A stretch of 8,232 nt of DNA from Ignavibacteria bacterium UBA5771 (lineage in GTDB: Bacteria; Bacteroidota; Ignavibacteria; Kapaibacteriales; UBA2268). The position numbers were made by a program, and so were the translations under genes. A model generated the notes under the pieces. It saw only the letters and a list, made by a program, of their open reading frames with translations, searched no databases and was not told the origin of the DNA. Positions 1 to 7,191 of the stretch are shown here, piece by piece. Numbering within the stretch: the first letter of the stretch is position 1; the number at the start of each line of letters is the position of its first letter. The stretch lies in assembly GCA_002418685.1 (NCBI GenBank), contig DIEP01000019.1, positions 1-8,232 of the forward strand, in the 5' to 3' direction.

Positions 1-777
1 GCAATTATCGTTAATTGGAGGAGCGATATACCTGATGTCAAATATTACGGGTATATCAGAAGAGATGGTGTTGTAATTGCACAGCCGAAGTATTTGGATG
101 CCACTCAGTTTTCCGAAGGTTATGCTTTTGTGATGAACGATTCCATTCGGGGTTGGATAAATAAGGATGGAAAAATTGTGAAAACATTAAAGTCTGGTTT
201 TGGAGAATCATTTTATGAGGGTTTGGCGGTTGTGCAGGACACTGTTCCTAAATACGGTTATGTGGATAAAAATTTCGAGGTAGCAATTCCGTTGATTTTT
301 AATGAAGCCCACAATTTTTCCGAAGGGCTTGCTCTTGTGGAATATGATGGATACTTTGGATTCATTGATAAAAGTGGAAAATTTGTAATTAGGCCCAAAT
401 TCTTTTACGCTCGAGATTTCAAGGAAGGTAGAGTATTTGTAGCATCTTCATTTGGTAATAAAATAACAAAATGGGCAGTATATACAAAAGGTAATAAATT
501 CCTTACCGATTTTATATTTGATAATGTCCGAGATTATTCCGAGGGATTTGCGTGTGTGCAGAAAGATTCCGTTTGGTCTTTTATTGATATTTGGGGCGAT
601 GAACAATTCAATAAAAGATTCAAATTGGCTGATTCCTTCAAAAATGGTCTTGGATGGGCAAGCGAATTAGATGGCTCAAAACGTGGCTATATCAACATTA
701 TGGGAGAATATGAAATTCTCATTCCAAAAGAAGCCGAAACAATAATTGATCTCCGTTGGAATCGATTTGTCCAATAA
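1..777 (+). CDS. WG-repeat protein, 3' part (5' end outside window)
   Basis: The frame is open from base 1 to the TAA at 775-777 (258 visible residues), so the gene is cut by the window edge. A TTG at 94 lies inside a repeat and is not a credible start. Seven WG-like repeats (KWG/WG_beta_rep family) follow each other at a pitch of about 34-39 residues. Their signature segments start near visible residues 16 (YGYIRRDG), 50 (RGWINKDG), 85 (YGYVDKN), 119 (FGFIDKSG), 158, 192 and 228. Each is followed by an aromatic-x-E-G turn such as FSEG (37-40, 106-109), FKEG (140-143) and YSEG (179-182). The last repeats are more degenerate, and the protein ends just after the seventh. Such repeats form beta-rich scaffolds, often in exported or surface proteins of Bacteroidota; no enzymatic residues are evident. 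The molecular role is unknown, and localisation cannot be judged without the N-terminus. Confidence 0.88.
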   Translation, partial: AIIVNWRSDIPDVKYYGYIRRDGVVIAQPKYLDATQFSEGYAFVMNDSIRGWINKDGKIVKTLKSGFGESFYEGLAVVQDTVPKYGYVDKNFEVAIPLIFNEAHNFSEGLALVEYDGYFGFIDKSGKFVIRPKFFYARDFKEGRVFVASSFGNKITKWAVYTKGNKFLTDFIFDNVRDYSEGFACVQKDSVWSFIDIWGDEQFNKRFKLADSFKNGLGWASELDGSKRGYINIMGEYEILIPKEAETIIDLRWNRFVQ

Positions 778-784
778 TTCAATT

Positions 785-2461
785 TTACAATTTCCTCAAT
801 TCAGCTTCAATTTTATTAATATCATTGAGATTCAGAATTGATTCAATTAACTCGCGGTCTCTGAATTTACTCACGATATTTGCGAGCAGCTGCAATTGCA
901 ATTCATTTTTGTCTTCAGGTGTGATGAGCATAAATATGAATTTCGCGGGTGTGCCATCAGCAGAATTGAAATCTATCCCGTTTTTATTAATTGCAATTGC
1001 CAGTGCAGGGTTCTGCAGTTTATATCGAGCATGAGGAATGGCAAGATAATTGGCAATCCCTGTTGTAAGGTTGTTTTCCCTTTCCAAAATCAAACGCATT
1101 AAGTCGTTTTTGTCTAATTTGTTCGATGCAGCAATTATTTCGCTTAATTCATCGATTACTTCTTCTTTGGTATTTGCGTCAGAAAATCTGATATATTTTT
1201 TATTGATAAGAGCATTAATGTCAGATATTTTCCTGCGTTTAAGCATAATACTCATAAATGGTGCGCTTATCATAGATGTCACTAGAGCCATTATTACAAG
1301 TGCCACAAAGACATTATTAGTAATAATCCCTACTTGCAAAGCTACTAAGCCGATTATTATTTCCATTGTCCCAAGGGAACTCAATCCAAATCCAATAATT
1401 GCAGAATCTGTTGTGCTTGACTTCGAGATCCTTGCTCCTAAATATGACCCACCGACCTTTCCAATAATTGCGATAGAAAGAATAATTGAGACTATTGAAA
1501 TATCAAAATCTCGAATGAAATTCACTCCTAAACCAATAGAGACAAAGAATAGCGGTGCAAATATATTTGAAACAAATTGATTTAGGATTTCGCGAACCCG
1601 TTCGCTTAAACTTGCTGATTCGCCAATTGCGATACCAACCAGAAATGCTCCAAGCACAGCATGAATTCCAATATATTGAGTATAAGCAGCACCCGCAAAC
1701 CCTAATACTAAAACGAAATTTAAGATGCTCCCTGGGAATGACCATTTTTCTTGTATCCGATTGATTATTTTGTCAATTACTTTTCTTAAGAACACAAAAA
1801 CGAGAATAAGAAAAATTATAATAAAGATTAGGATTTGAAGAAAATTGAAATGGGATTCAGTTGAATCACTCATACTAAGTATGACTGAAAACATCAACCA
1901 TCCAATAAGGTCATTCATCATAGCTGAAGCAATTATTATCATTCCAATATCCGTTTTATAGATATTTAGATCCATCAGAATTTTTACTATAACAGGGAGG
2001 GCGGAGATTGATAACGCTGTTCCAATAAATAGAGCAAAAATTAATTTGAGATTAATATCCTCAATTCCAAGAGCAAATGGGAAAAACCATGCTGTGAGGA
2101 AGCCAAGTATGAATGGTATCACAATTCCAAGGCAGCTGATAATTATCGCTTTTGAGCTGTTTTTTATGACTACATTTAAATCAACTTCCATTCCTGAAAT
2201 GAGCAAGAGCAATACTACCGCAATATTTGTCAGTCCCGTTAGAGCATTATGACTGGGACCTGTTGCTGGGAATATATATAAAAAAATATCAGGAGAAATC
2301 GAACCAAGCACAGTGGGTCCTAAAATTATTCCCGCCACTATTTCTCCAATTACCGCTGGCTGCTTGAACTTAATAAATATTTCGCCCAACATTTTTGCTG
2401 AAAAAAGCATCACAGCGATACCGAGCAACAGAATGACAATATCTTGGTTTGTTAATCCCAT
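785..2461 (-). CDS. CPA2-family cation:proton antiporter fused to a C-terminal PTS EIIA (type 2) domain
   Basis: The 558-residue inner-membrane protein has two parts. Residues 5-408 form a Na_H_Exchanger (CPA2/KefB-like) module with about 12-13 hydrophobic segments. It carries the family segments GEIVAGIILGP (39-49), a broken helix around TALSISALPV (148-157) and an ion-site helix with N183-D184. This module should exchange Na+ or K+ for H+. Residues 422-556 form a PTS_EIIA_2 domain with LTTGIANYLAIPHAR (465-479), where H477 matches the histidine phosphorylated in EIIA proteins. No PTS sugar-permease domain is present, so the EIIA part is probably regulatory (inference). The ATG at 2461 directly follows the TAA of the upstream Usp gene, so the two are almost certainly one operon with coupled translation. 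No clear Shine-Dalgarno is seen. The length fits a transporter plus EIIA fusion, and both domains look intact. The transported ion cannot be decided from sequence. Confidence 0.93.
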   Translation of the reverse strand: MGLTNQDIVILLLGIAVMLFSAKMLGEIFIKFKQPAVIGEIVAGIILGPTVLGSISPDIFLYIFPATGPSHNALTGLTNIAVVLLLLISGMEVDLNVVIKNSSKAIIISCLGIVIPFILGFLTAWFFPFALGIEDINLKLIFALFIGTALSISALPVIVKILMDLNIYKTDIGMIIIASAMMNDLIGWLMFSVILSMSDSTESHFNFLQILIFIIIFLILVFVFLRKVIDKIINRIQEKWSFPGSILNFVLVLGFAGAAYTQYIGIHAVLGAFLVGIAIGESASLSERVREILNQFVSNIFAPLFFVSIGLGVNFIRDFDISIVSIILSIAIIGKVGGSYLGARISKSSTTDSAIIGFGLSSLGTMEIIIGLVALQVGIITNNVFVALVIMALVTSMISAPFMSIMLKRRKISDINALINKKYIRFSDANTKEEVIDELSEIIAASNKLDKNDLMRLILERENNLTTGIANYLAIPHARYKLQNPALAIAINKNGIDFNSADGTPAKFIFMLITPEDKNELQLQLLANIVSKFRDRELIESILNLNDINKIEAELRKL

Positions 2462-3298
2462 TTATCGAACAATTAAGATGTTTGAGGGTAAATCTTCAAA
2501 AATATGTTCCATTTCTGTCGGGATGAATCTATCGAGCAATGTGGATTTTCTGATTTTTGAAGGAACAATATATAAATCGGGGTGATTTTCATCTACATAA
2601 TTCCTCTCGACGTATTTTTCTTTACCATAAAGGCATTGAATATTAACATTAACACCCTTCAAATTCAATTCATTCAAAAACACTTTGACTTTTTCTTCCT
2701 CATCATGTTTTGATCTTTCAATAATTTCGTCGAATTGTCCGACTGTGCCTGGATCCTGAAGAGTAGCAGTAAGCCCGGGAATATAGAATTCTTTGATTAC
2801 ATTGAGATCATCCGCACCTTCTCGCAAAGCAATTTGATAAGCAATTTGCATAGCTTTTTCGCCAATTTGCGAATAATCAATTGAAACAAATATTTTTTTG
2901 AATTGCTTTGGAATAATTGGAATCTTATAAATCATTATTGAACAGGGAGAAAATTTCATTAATTTTCTTGCAACCGAGCCAATGTAAAATTTGATGATGT
3001 TCTCCTTTTCAAGTGCTCCTGCTATCAGAAGTTCTACTTGCTTTTCGGAGCAAATATTGATAATTTCAAATGCGGGATTGCCATCACGCCAAATAATTTC
3101 GGAATTACTGCTGTCTACACCTTCTTGCTCAAGCATTGCTGTTAATTTTTGGTTAGTTTCATCATCATATTTCCCAATGTGTATTAAGAGCAATTTACTT
3201 GAGAATAATTTTTGCATACGCTTTGCTTCTTGCAATAATATTCTGCTATTTGGCGAGAAATTAAATGCTAATGCGAGCTTTTGAAATATCATTTCCAT
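2462..3298 (-). CDS. Tandem-domain universal stress protein (UspA family)
   Basis: This is a cytoplasmic protein of 278 residues with two Usp domains. Domain 1 (about 4-127) begins KLALAFNFSP, the usual first strand. It keeps a near-complete nucleotide motif, G94-x2-E97-x9-G107-S108, against the family's G-x2-G-x9-G-S/T. Domain 2 (about 134-278) restarts with KKIFVSIDYS. Its equivalent loop (S247, R250, P260-T261) has lost all the glycines, so it probably does not bind ATP. I chose the ATG at 3296-3298. The frame extends to a TTG at 3307, which would add only MII. The ATG at 3290-3292 (start MIFQKLALAF) is an equally good alternative. The gene is first in the operon with the antiporter, its TAA touching the next ATG. 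Usp proteins often partner with or regulate CPA antiporters; regulation of this one is inference from position. Confidence 0.9.
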   Translation of the reverse strand: MEMIFQKLALAFNFSPNSRILLQEAKRMQKLFSSKLLLIHIGKYDDETNQKLTAMLEQEGVDSSNSEIIWRDGNPAFEIINICSEKQVELLIAGALEKENIIKFYIGSVARKLMKFSPCSIMIYKIPIIPKQFKKIFVSIDYSQIGEKAMQIAYQIALREGADDLNVIKEFYIPGLTATLQDPGTVGQFDEIIERSKHDEEEKVKVFLNELNLKGVNVNIQCLYGKEKYVERNYVDENHPDLYIVPSKIRKSTLLDRFIPTEMEHIFEDLPSNILIVR

Positions 3299-3424
3299 AA
3301 TTATCAATACTAAATTATTTTAAAATTAAGAAAAAAAATGAAAAGAATAGTGGACTTAATTTCTGGTATGTTTTTTTCTGAATTCTTTTAAATATTTTTT
3401 TCATTAAATAAAAATGAAATATTT
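3299..3424. other. AT-rich divergent spacer between the Usp/antiporter operon and the secreted-protein gene
   Basis: About 126 bp of very AT-rich DNA with A and T runs (for example 3331-3338 and 3371-3377) separates divergent starts, so promoters for both directions should lie here or just inside 3425-3502. I found no convincing TTG/TAnnTTTG pair for the minus-strand operon. A 17-codon frame starting at 3338 ends at 3391; it has no supporting feature and is not called as a gene. Confidence 0.6.
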
Positions 3425-6412
3425 ATGAAAATTTACTTATTTTTGTATTATGATAAAATATTAATATTTTATAATCAGTATTATCTATACACATTTGCAA
3501 AATTGAAATCAATTCTATTAAATATTACGATTGCTATTTTATTTGTGAATTTCATCGTTCCGATGAATGCACAAGTTAATAATTCCAGTCCGTCTCATTG
3601 GATTTATCTTGATGGCAATCCGCAAGCGACTCGAAGAAATTCAAATATATCCTCTCCTCAAATAATTGATTCTATCAAAACTAAATGGTCAACACCATTA
3701 ATTTCAGGGCAAGTGCAACCCTTGATTGGTAATATTTCTAATAACTCAAAAATCAATGAAAAATATCCATTTGCACCCAATGAGATTGTTGCAGTTATGG
3801 GCGATAGATTAATACTTTTCAGCGGAACAGGTAAATTAATAGCAAATTTCAAATTCCCGGATTATGTTGAAGGGATAAAATCTGCATCTGTTTTGCTTGA
3901 TACTCTTTCAAATAATTTTTCTGATAATAATGCAATTTCAGTAATTGCTACGGAATCTATTGAATATAATGTAGATTCAATTGCTTATAGTTATCTATTT
4001 TATTTTGATGAAAGCAAACAAGATATTTCAATTTATAAAAGATTAGCATTGGATTTGCGCGGTTTTGCCCCGAATATATATTCAAGCTTGAAACCTTTCG
4101 CGGGTAAGCTTTTCGCCAATGATTTCCAGATATACTCGACTGCTAATATTCATACGCCAATAATTGATAGTACCGCCTTGGCAATTCCCTTTTTGCGTGG
4201 TGCTTTGAAATTCAATGTTTCAAATTTAATTTCGACTTTTCCATTTAATGATATTGGTGATGATATTGCAAATCGCGTGGAAGTTGCCCCCGAAATAAAT
4301 CTATATTCACCTTCTCTTGCAAAAGATAAATTGGGGAGAAACCTCGTTTTGTTTCCGACTTATGGCAATTTGAGCGATTCAGTGAATATCACTAATTCGA
4401 TTGTTAATAAAACATATAATCGACCGTATTTATTCGCTCTGGATTATTCAAATAATGCTGTTTTGCAAGAATTCGCACCAAGAGATTTTACTCCCATAAT
4501 ATCGGGGAAAAAGGCAATAATCAGACCCTATTTTGTTAATTTAACAGATCGTTCCGCGAAGGATTCTCTTTATATTCTCATCGCAGAAGAATATACGGGA
4601 ATAGATAGCTCTATAGGGGAATCTCGGCTCCATCTTTATGATATAAATGGCAACTCAATTACCAAATTGAATGATACATTAATTCCACCAATTTTGGGTG
4701 GGAGCAATCATATTTGGTCAATTGCAGAGGGCAATGTGGATGGCAATCCTGCAAATGAAATATTACCCTATTATCCAAATAATCCCGGGAATGAAATAAT
4801 TGCAACTCTTTCATCATCCGATTTTGCTTATTATGATAATTACTTGGCTGTTTTACGGTATCAAAAAGATGGCAGTATCGCGAAACCAACACCGCCGAAT
4901 ACATTTTTGCATTTATTCGATACGATTTGCACGCAAAAAATCAGCGGATGGATCGCCTGTGTCAATGATTTTGACGGGGACAAAGATGGCAAAGAGGAGA
5001 TATTCCTTGTTGATGGAGGCACATTCAGAATTTTAAGAATGCGAGATTATCAAGACGACCAATTCCGTTTGGGACATCCTTTCGACACAACTTTTTCCTT
5101 CACATTCCCAAATCAGACGATCTTTTCGTTAGAAGTTGCCGATTTGGAAGGTGATGGCAAAAATGATATAGTTATTACGACAAATGACAGCACTTATATT
5201 TTTGGTTCAAATATTCCCAATTCATTTGCATTTATATTTCCCAAAGAGCAGCAAACACCCCCTGAAGCATTCTGCATTGGCAAAGATTTGCTTTTGCAAT
5301 GGGTAAATAATACATTGACCGAGAAGACTGTTAAATTGGAATTCCATGAAACATATCAAAGTGTGCCAATAGATAGCATTCCGCCGATTTTTATTGCTGA
5401 TATTGATAATAATAAAGATACAGTTTCTTATAATTTATACTTAGATCATAAATTTTTAGGAAAAGAGGGCTTCTTCATTCTCACGGGAATCTCCAATCCA
5501 ATAGAAAATGTTGATACAAGTGCTATTGTTTCTTTCAAATCGCCGGGATTTTCTATAACAAATGGAATTGATAATGTCTATCAGTTTGAAGATGAAATTA
5601 CAATTGAAGGAACAGTGCAGTGTGCTGATTCTTTACTTTTGCAAATTAGTATAGATTCGGTTATTTGGCAAGATGTTTATAGTGAAAAGATTGAAAATTC
5701 AGGAAATATAATTTTCCGAGCAACTATCCCCTGCCTGCCGATAATGGATTGCTCAAAGTTTGAGAGCATTTATATAGTTCAAAGTAGATTTATTTCTATG
5801 GGTGGAATTTCTGATACAAATTATTTCCAATTAAAATTAAAACCGAGAAAATTGTATATTTCAATTGACCCTTGCCTGACTGATTGCCCAACTTTGCGAT
5901 TCCACTGGGACACAACATTAGTAAATTCACCTCTTGACACAATATATTTCTCGATTGCAGAGCAAACGATGAGCAATACAATAACGATTGGTTATGCACC
6001 CTTTTCAAGCGGCGAATTTATATGGAATGTTCCAAATAACTTAATCGATGAGATTCGTTTCTATGGTTGCCTTGCCAATGAATGCTCAAGGTTCGATACA
6101 ACTTTGAAAAATATCAAGCCAAGATACTTGAGCATAGTATCTCCAAATCCCTATAATCCAAATCTTGGAGAACTTGAAATAATATATAAAATACCGATTG
6201 ATGGCAAAATTGATCTTCGCGTTGTTGACCAAGCAAATAAAATAGTAGGTGAAATCACAAAGAATGCCGACAGGAAAAAAGAAGTGGTTTATTGCGACAG
6301 ATGGAATGGCGAAAAAATTGGTGGAGGGCTGCCTGCTACCGGAATGTATTATATTGTGCTTGATATTTCTGATGGATCTAGTGAAATTTATCCATTATTT
6401 ATAAAAAAATGA
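3425..6412 (+). CDS. Large secreted FG-GAP/VCBS-like protein with C-terminal type IX secretion sorting domain
   Basis: The frame gives 995 residues from the ATG at 3425, or 969 from a TTG at 3503. The shorter form gives a compact signal peptide, a lysine then a hydrophobic run ending MNAQ (47-50 in long numbering), with cleavage likely near Q50. The longer form adds 26 aromatic, lysine-rich residues that look untranslated. Residues 60-600 are beta-rich and hold acidic repeats of FG-GAP/VCBS type: GNVDGNPANEI (about 436), DFDGDKDGKEEI (about 515, a Ca2+-loop-like DxDGDxxDG) and DLEGDGKNDI (about 573). Residues 610-900 look like Ig-like modules with paired cysteines (C770/C776, C817/C821, C882/C887). 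Residues 901-995 are a FlgD-Ig/type IX 'type A' sorting domain with SPNPYNP (906-912), RWNG (959-962), GMYYIVL (973-979) and a basic end, FIKK. It should be exported by Sec, then taken through the outer membrane by T9SS. The function is unknown; a cell-surface or extracellular binding protein is likely. Confidence 0.85.
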   Translation: MKIYLFLYYDKILIFYNQYYLYTFAKLKSILLNITIAILFVNFIVPMNAQVNNSSPSHWIYLDGNPQATRRNSNISSPQIIDSIKTKWSTPLISGQVQPLIGNISNNSKINEKYPFAPNEIVAVMGDRLILFSGTGKLIANFKFPDYVEGIKSASVLLDTLSNNFSDNNAISVIATESIEYNVDSIAYSYLFYFDESKQDISIYKRLALDLRGFAPNIYSSLKPFAGKLFANDFQIYSTANIHTPIIDSTALAIPFLRGALKFNVSNLISTFPFNDIGDDIANRVEVAPEINLYSPSLAKDKLGRNLVLFPTYGNLSDSVNITNSIVNKTYNRPYLFALDYSNNAVLQEFAPRDFTPIISGKKAIIRPYFVNLTDRSAKDSLYILIAEEYTGIDSSIGESRLHLYDINGNSITKLNDTLIPPILGGSNHIWSIAEGNVDGNPANEILPYYPNNPGNEIIATLSSSDFAYYDNYLAVLRYQKDGSIAKPTPPNTFLHLFDTICTQKISGWIACVNDFDGDKDGKEEIFLVDGGTFRILRMRDYQDDQFRLGHPFDTTFSFTFPNQTIFSLEVADLEGDGKNDIVITTNDSTYIFGSNIPNSFAFIFPKEQQTPPEAFCIGKDLLLQWVNNTLTEKTVKLEFHETYQSVPIDSIPPIFIADIDNNKDTVSYNLYLDHKFLGKEGFFILTGISNPIENVDTSAIVSFKSPGFSITNGIDNVYQFEDEITIEGTVQCADSLLLQISIDSVIWQDVYSEKIENSGNIIFRATIPCLPIMDCSKFESIYIVQSRFISMGGISDTNYFQLKLKPRKLYISIDPCLTDCPTLRFHWDTTLVNSPLDTIYFSIAEQTMSNTITIGYAPFSSGEFIWNVPNNLIDEIRFYGCLANECSRFDTTLKNIKPRYLSIVSPNPYNPNLGELEIIYKIPIDGKIDLRVVDQANKIVGEITKNADRKKEVVYCDRWNGEKIGGGLPATGMYYIVLDISDGSSEIYPLFIKK
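3438..3445 (+). promoter_or_regulatory. Candidate Bacteroidota -7 element (TAnnTTTG)
   Basis: TATTTTTG matches the TAnnTTTG -7 consensus described for Bacteroidetes primary sigma factor promoters. No good TTG -33 box lies about 19-21 bp upstream, which weakens the call, and such octamers occur by chance in AT-rich DNA. If real, transcription would begin near 3452. That is downstream of the ATG at 3425 and about 50 nt before the alternative TTG start at 3503. Confidence 0.25.
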
Positions 6413-6432
6413 GTTTTATTAAATTTAAAACT
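6412..6432. repeat. Small AT-rich inverted repeat between secreted-protein gene and response regulator
   Basis: AGTTTTA (6412-6418) and TAAAACT (6426-6432) are perfect 7-bp arms around a 7-nt centre. The repeat begins on the last base of the upstream stop codon and ends 8 bp before the regulator's ATG. It has only one G-C pair per arm, so it would be a weak hairpin. It could be a weak terminator or an operator, or chance in AT-rich DNA. Confidence 0.4.
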
Positions 6433-6440
6433 AAAAATCT

Positions 6441-7121
6441 ATGAGAATTCTTGTAATTGAAGATGATGACAAATTAGGAAGATTTATAGTCCATGGATTG
6501 GAGCAGGAGCGTTTCATTGCTGAATTGATTTCAAATGGCAATCAAGCAGTTGATTATATTTTGAATAATCTTTTTGATGTAATTGTGCTTGATGTTGTAT
6601 TACCCGGGAAAGATGGATATTCAATATTGCGAGAAATAAGAGAGATGGGCGAGACAACTCCAGTACTGCTATTGAGCGGTAGAGATACTGTGGAAGAACG
6701 TGTGCGAGGATTGGACCTTGGTGCAGATGATTTCCTTGGCAAACCCTTTGCAATGCAAGAACTTGCTGCAAGATTGCGAGCTCTTCTACGCAGAACATTA
6801 CCCGATAAAACTACGAAACTTAAATGTAGCGATTTAGTGCTCGATACTGTTTCGCATACGGCAATTCGGGACGGCAAAGAAATTGATTTGACAACAAAAG
6901 AGTATTCTTTGCTTGAGTATATGATGCGCAATAAAAATCGAATTTTAAGCAGAAGCACAATAACCCAGCACGTTTGGAAGCATAATTTTGACCCCGATTC
7001 AAATATCATTGATGTTTATATAAAGCGCTTGCGTAATAAAATTGATTATAAAAAGGGCAAACAATTGGTGCAAAGTGTCCGCGGAGTTGGATATAGAATC
7101 AAAGATTTTGAAGACGAATAA
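6441..7121 (+). CDS. OmpR/PhoB-family two-component response regulator
   Basis: A 226-residue cytoplasmic transcription factor of the usual length. The receiver domain (1-118) has the full phosphorylation set: acidic pocket E7-D8-D9, phospho-acceptor D51 in VIVLDVVLPGKDG, the switch Ser/Thr as S79 (LLLSGRD) and K101 in GADDFLGKPF. The winged-helix domain (about 127-221) has the LTTKEYSLLEYM segment, a recognition helix around 187-201 (NIIDVYIKRLRNKI) and the wing VRGVGYRI (213-220). All key residues are intact, so phosphorylation by a histidine kinase is expected, but no kinase gene is visible here. The ATG lies 28 bp after the secreted-protein stop with no Shine-Dalgarno, so it may be co-transcribed with that gene. 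The stimulus and target genes are unknown; the two neighbouring exported proteins are candidates only by position. Confidence 0.95.
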   Translation: MRILVIEDDDKLGRFIVHGLEQERFIAELISNGNQAVDYILNNLFDVIVLDVVLPGKDGYSILREIREMGETTPVLLLSGRDTVEERVRGLDLGADDFLGKPFAMQELAARLRALLRRTLPDKTTKLKCSDLVLDTVSHTAIRDGKEIDLTTKEYSLLEYMMRNKNRILSRSTITQHVWKHNFDPDSNIIDVYIKRLRNKIDYKKGKQLVQSVRGVGYRIKDFEDE

Positions 7122-7141
7122 GATGTTTCTTCTAAAGCATC
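7122..7141 (+). terminator. Weak hairpin just after the response-regulator stop
   Basis: GATGTTT (7122-7128) pairs with AAAGCATC (7134-7141) through seven pairs, one of them G-U, with a 6-nt loop. It starts at the first base after the TAA. There is no real T-tract after it (AATTTC follows), so at best it is a weak terminator or a 3'-end stabiliser. Confidence 0.25.
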
Positions 7142-7191
7142 AATTTCATTCAACCAATAACGTCATAATTTAACAAAATAAACATAAATAA

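Noticed and set aside
836..848. Palindrome AATTGA-T-TCAATT as a terminator or operator
   Set aside because: It lies inside the conserved antiporter coding region, is fully AT-rich apart from two pairs, and has a one-base centre, so it cannot form a useful hairpin.
756..1034. Plus-strand frame of 92 codons overlapping the end of the WG-repeat gene
   Set aside because: It runs antisense over the conserved EIIA domain, with no independent support.
1050..1580. Open frame of 176 codons on the plus strand across the antiporter gene
   Set aside because: It lies antisense to a well-supported transporter whose family motifs are in the other frame. Its hydrophobic, Ile/Ser-rich composition is what an antisense frame of membrane segments gives.
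3306..3307. TTG at 3305-3307 as start of the Usp protein
   Set aside because: It adds only three residues before an ATG. The first Usp strand begins right after the downstream ATGs, so an ATG start is more likely.
3338..3391. 17-codon frame (MKRIVDLIS...) in the divergent spacer
   Set aside because: It is too short, has no ribosome site or regulatory signature, and is easily made by chance in AT-rich DNA.
6554..7009. Open frame of 151 codons on the minus strand across the response regulator
   Set aside because: It is antisense to an intact OmpR-type regulator, and the peptide is rich in Ser/Arg/Leu and matches no family.
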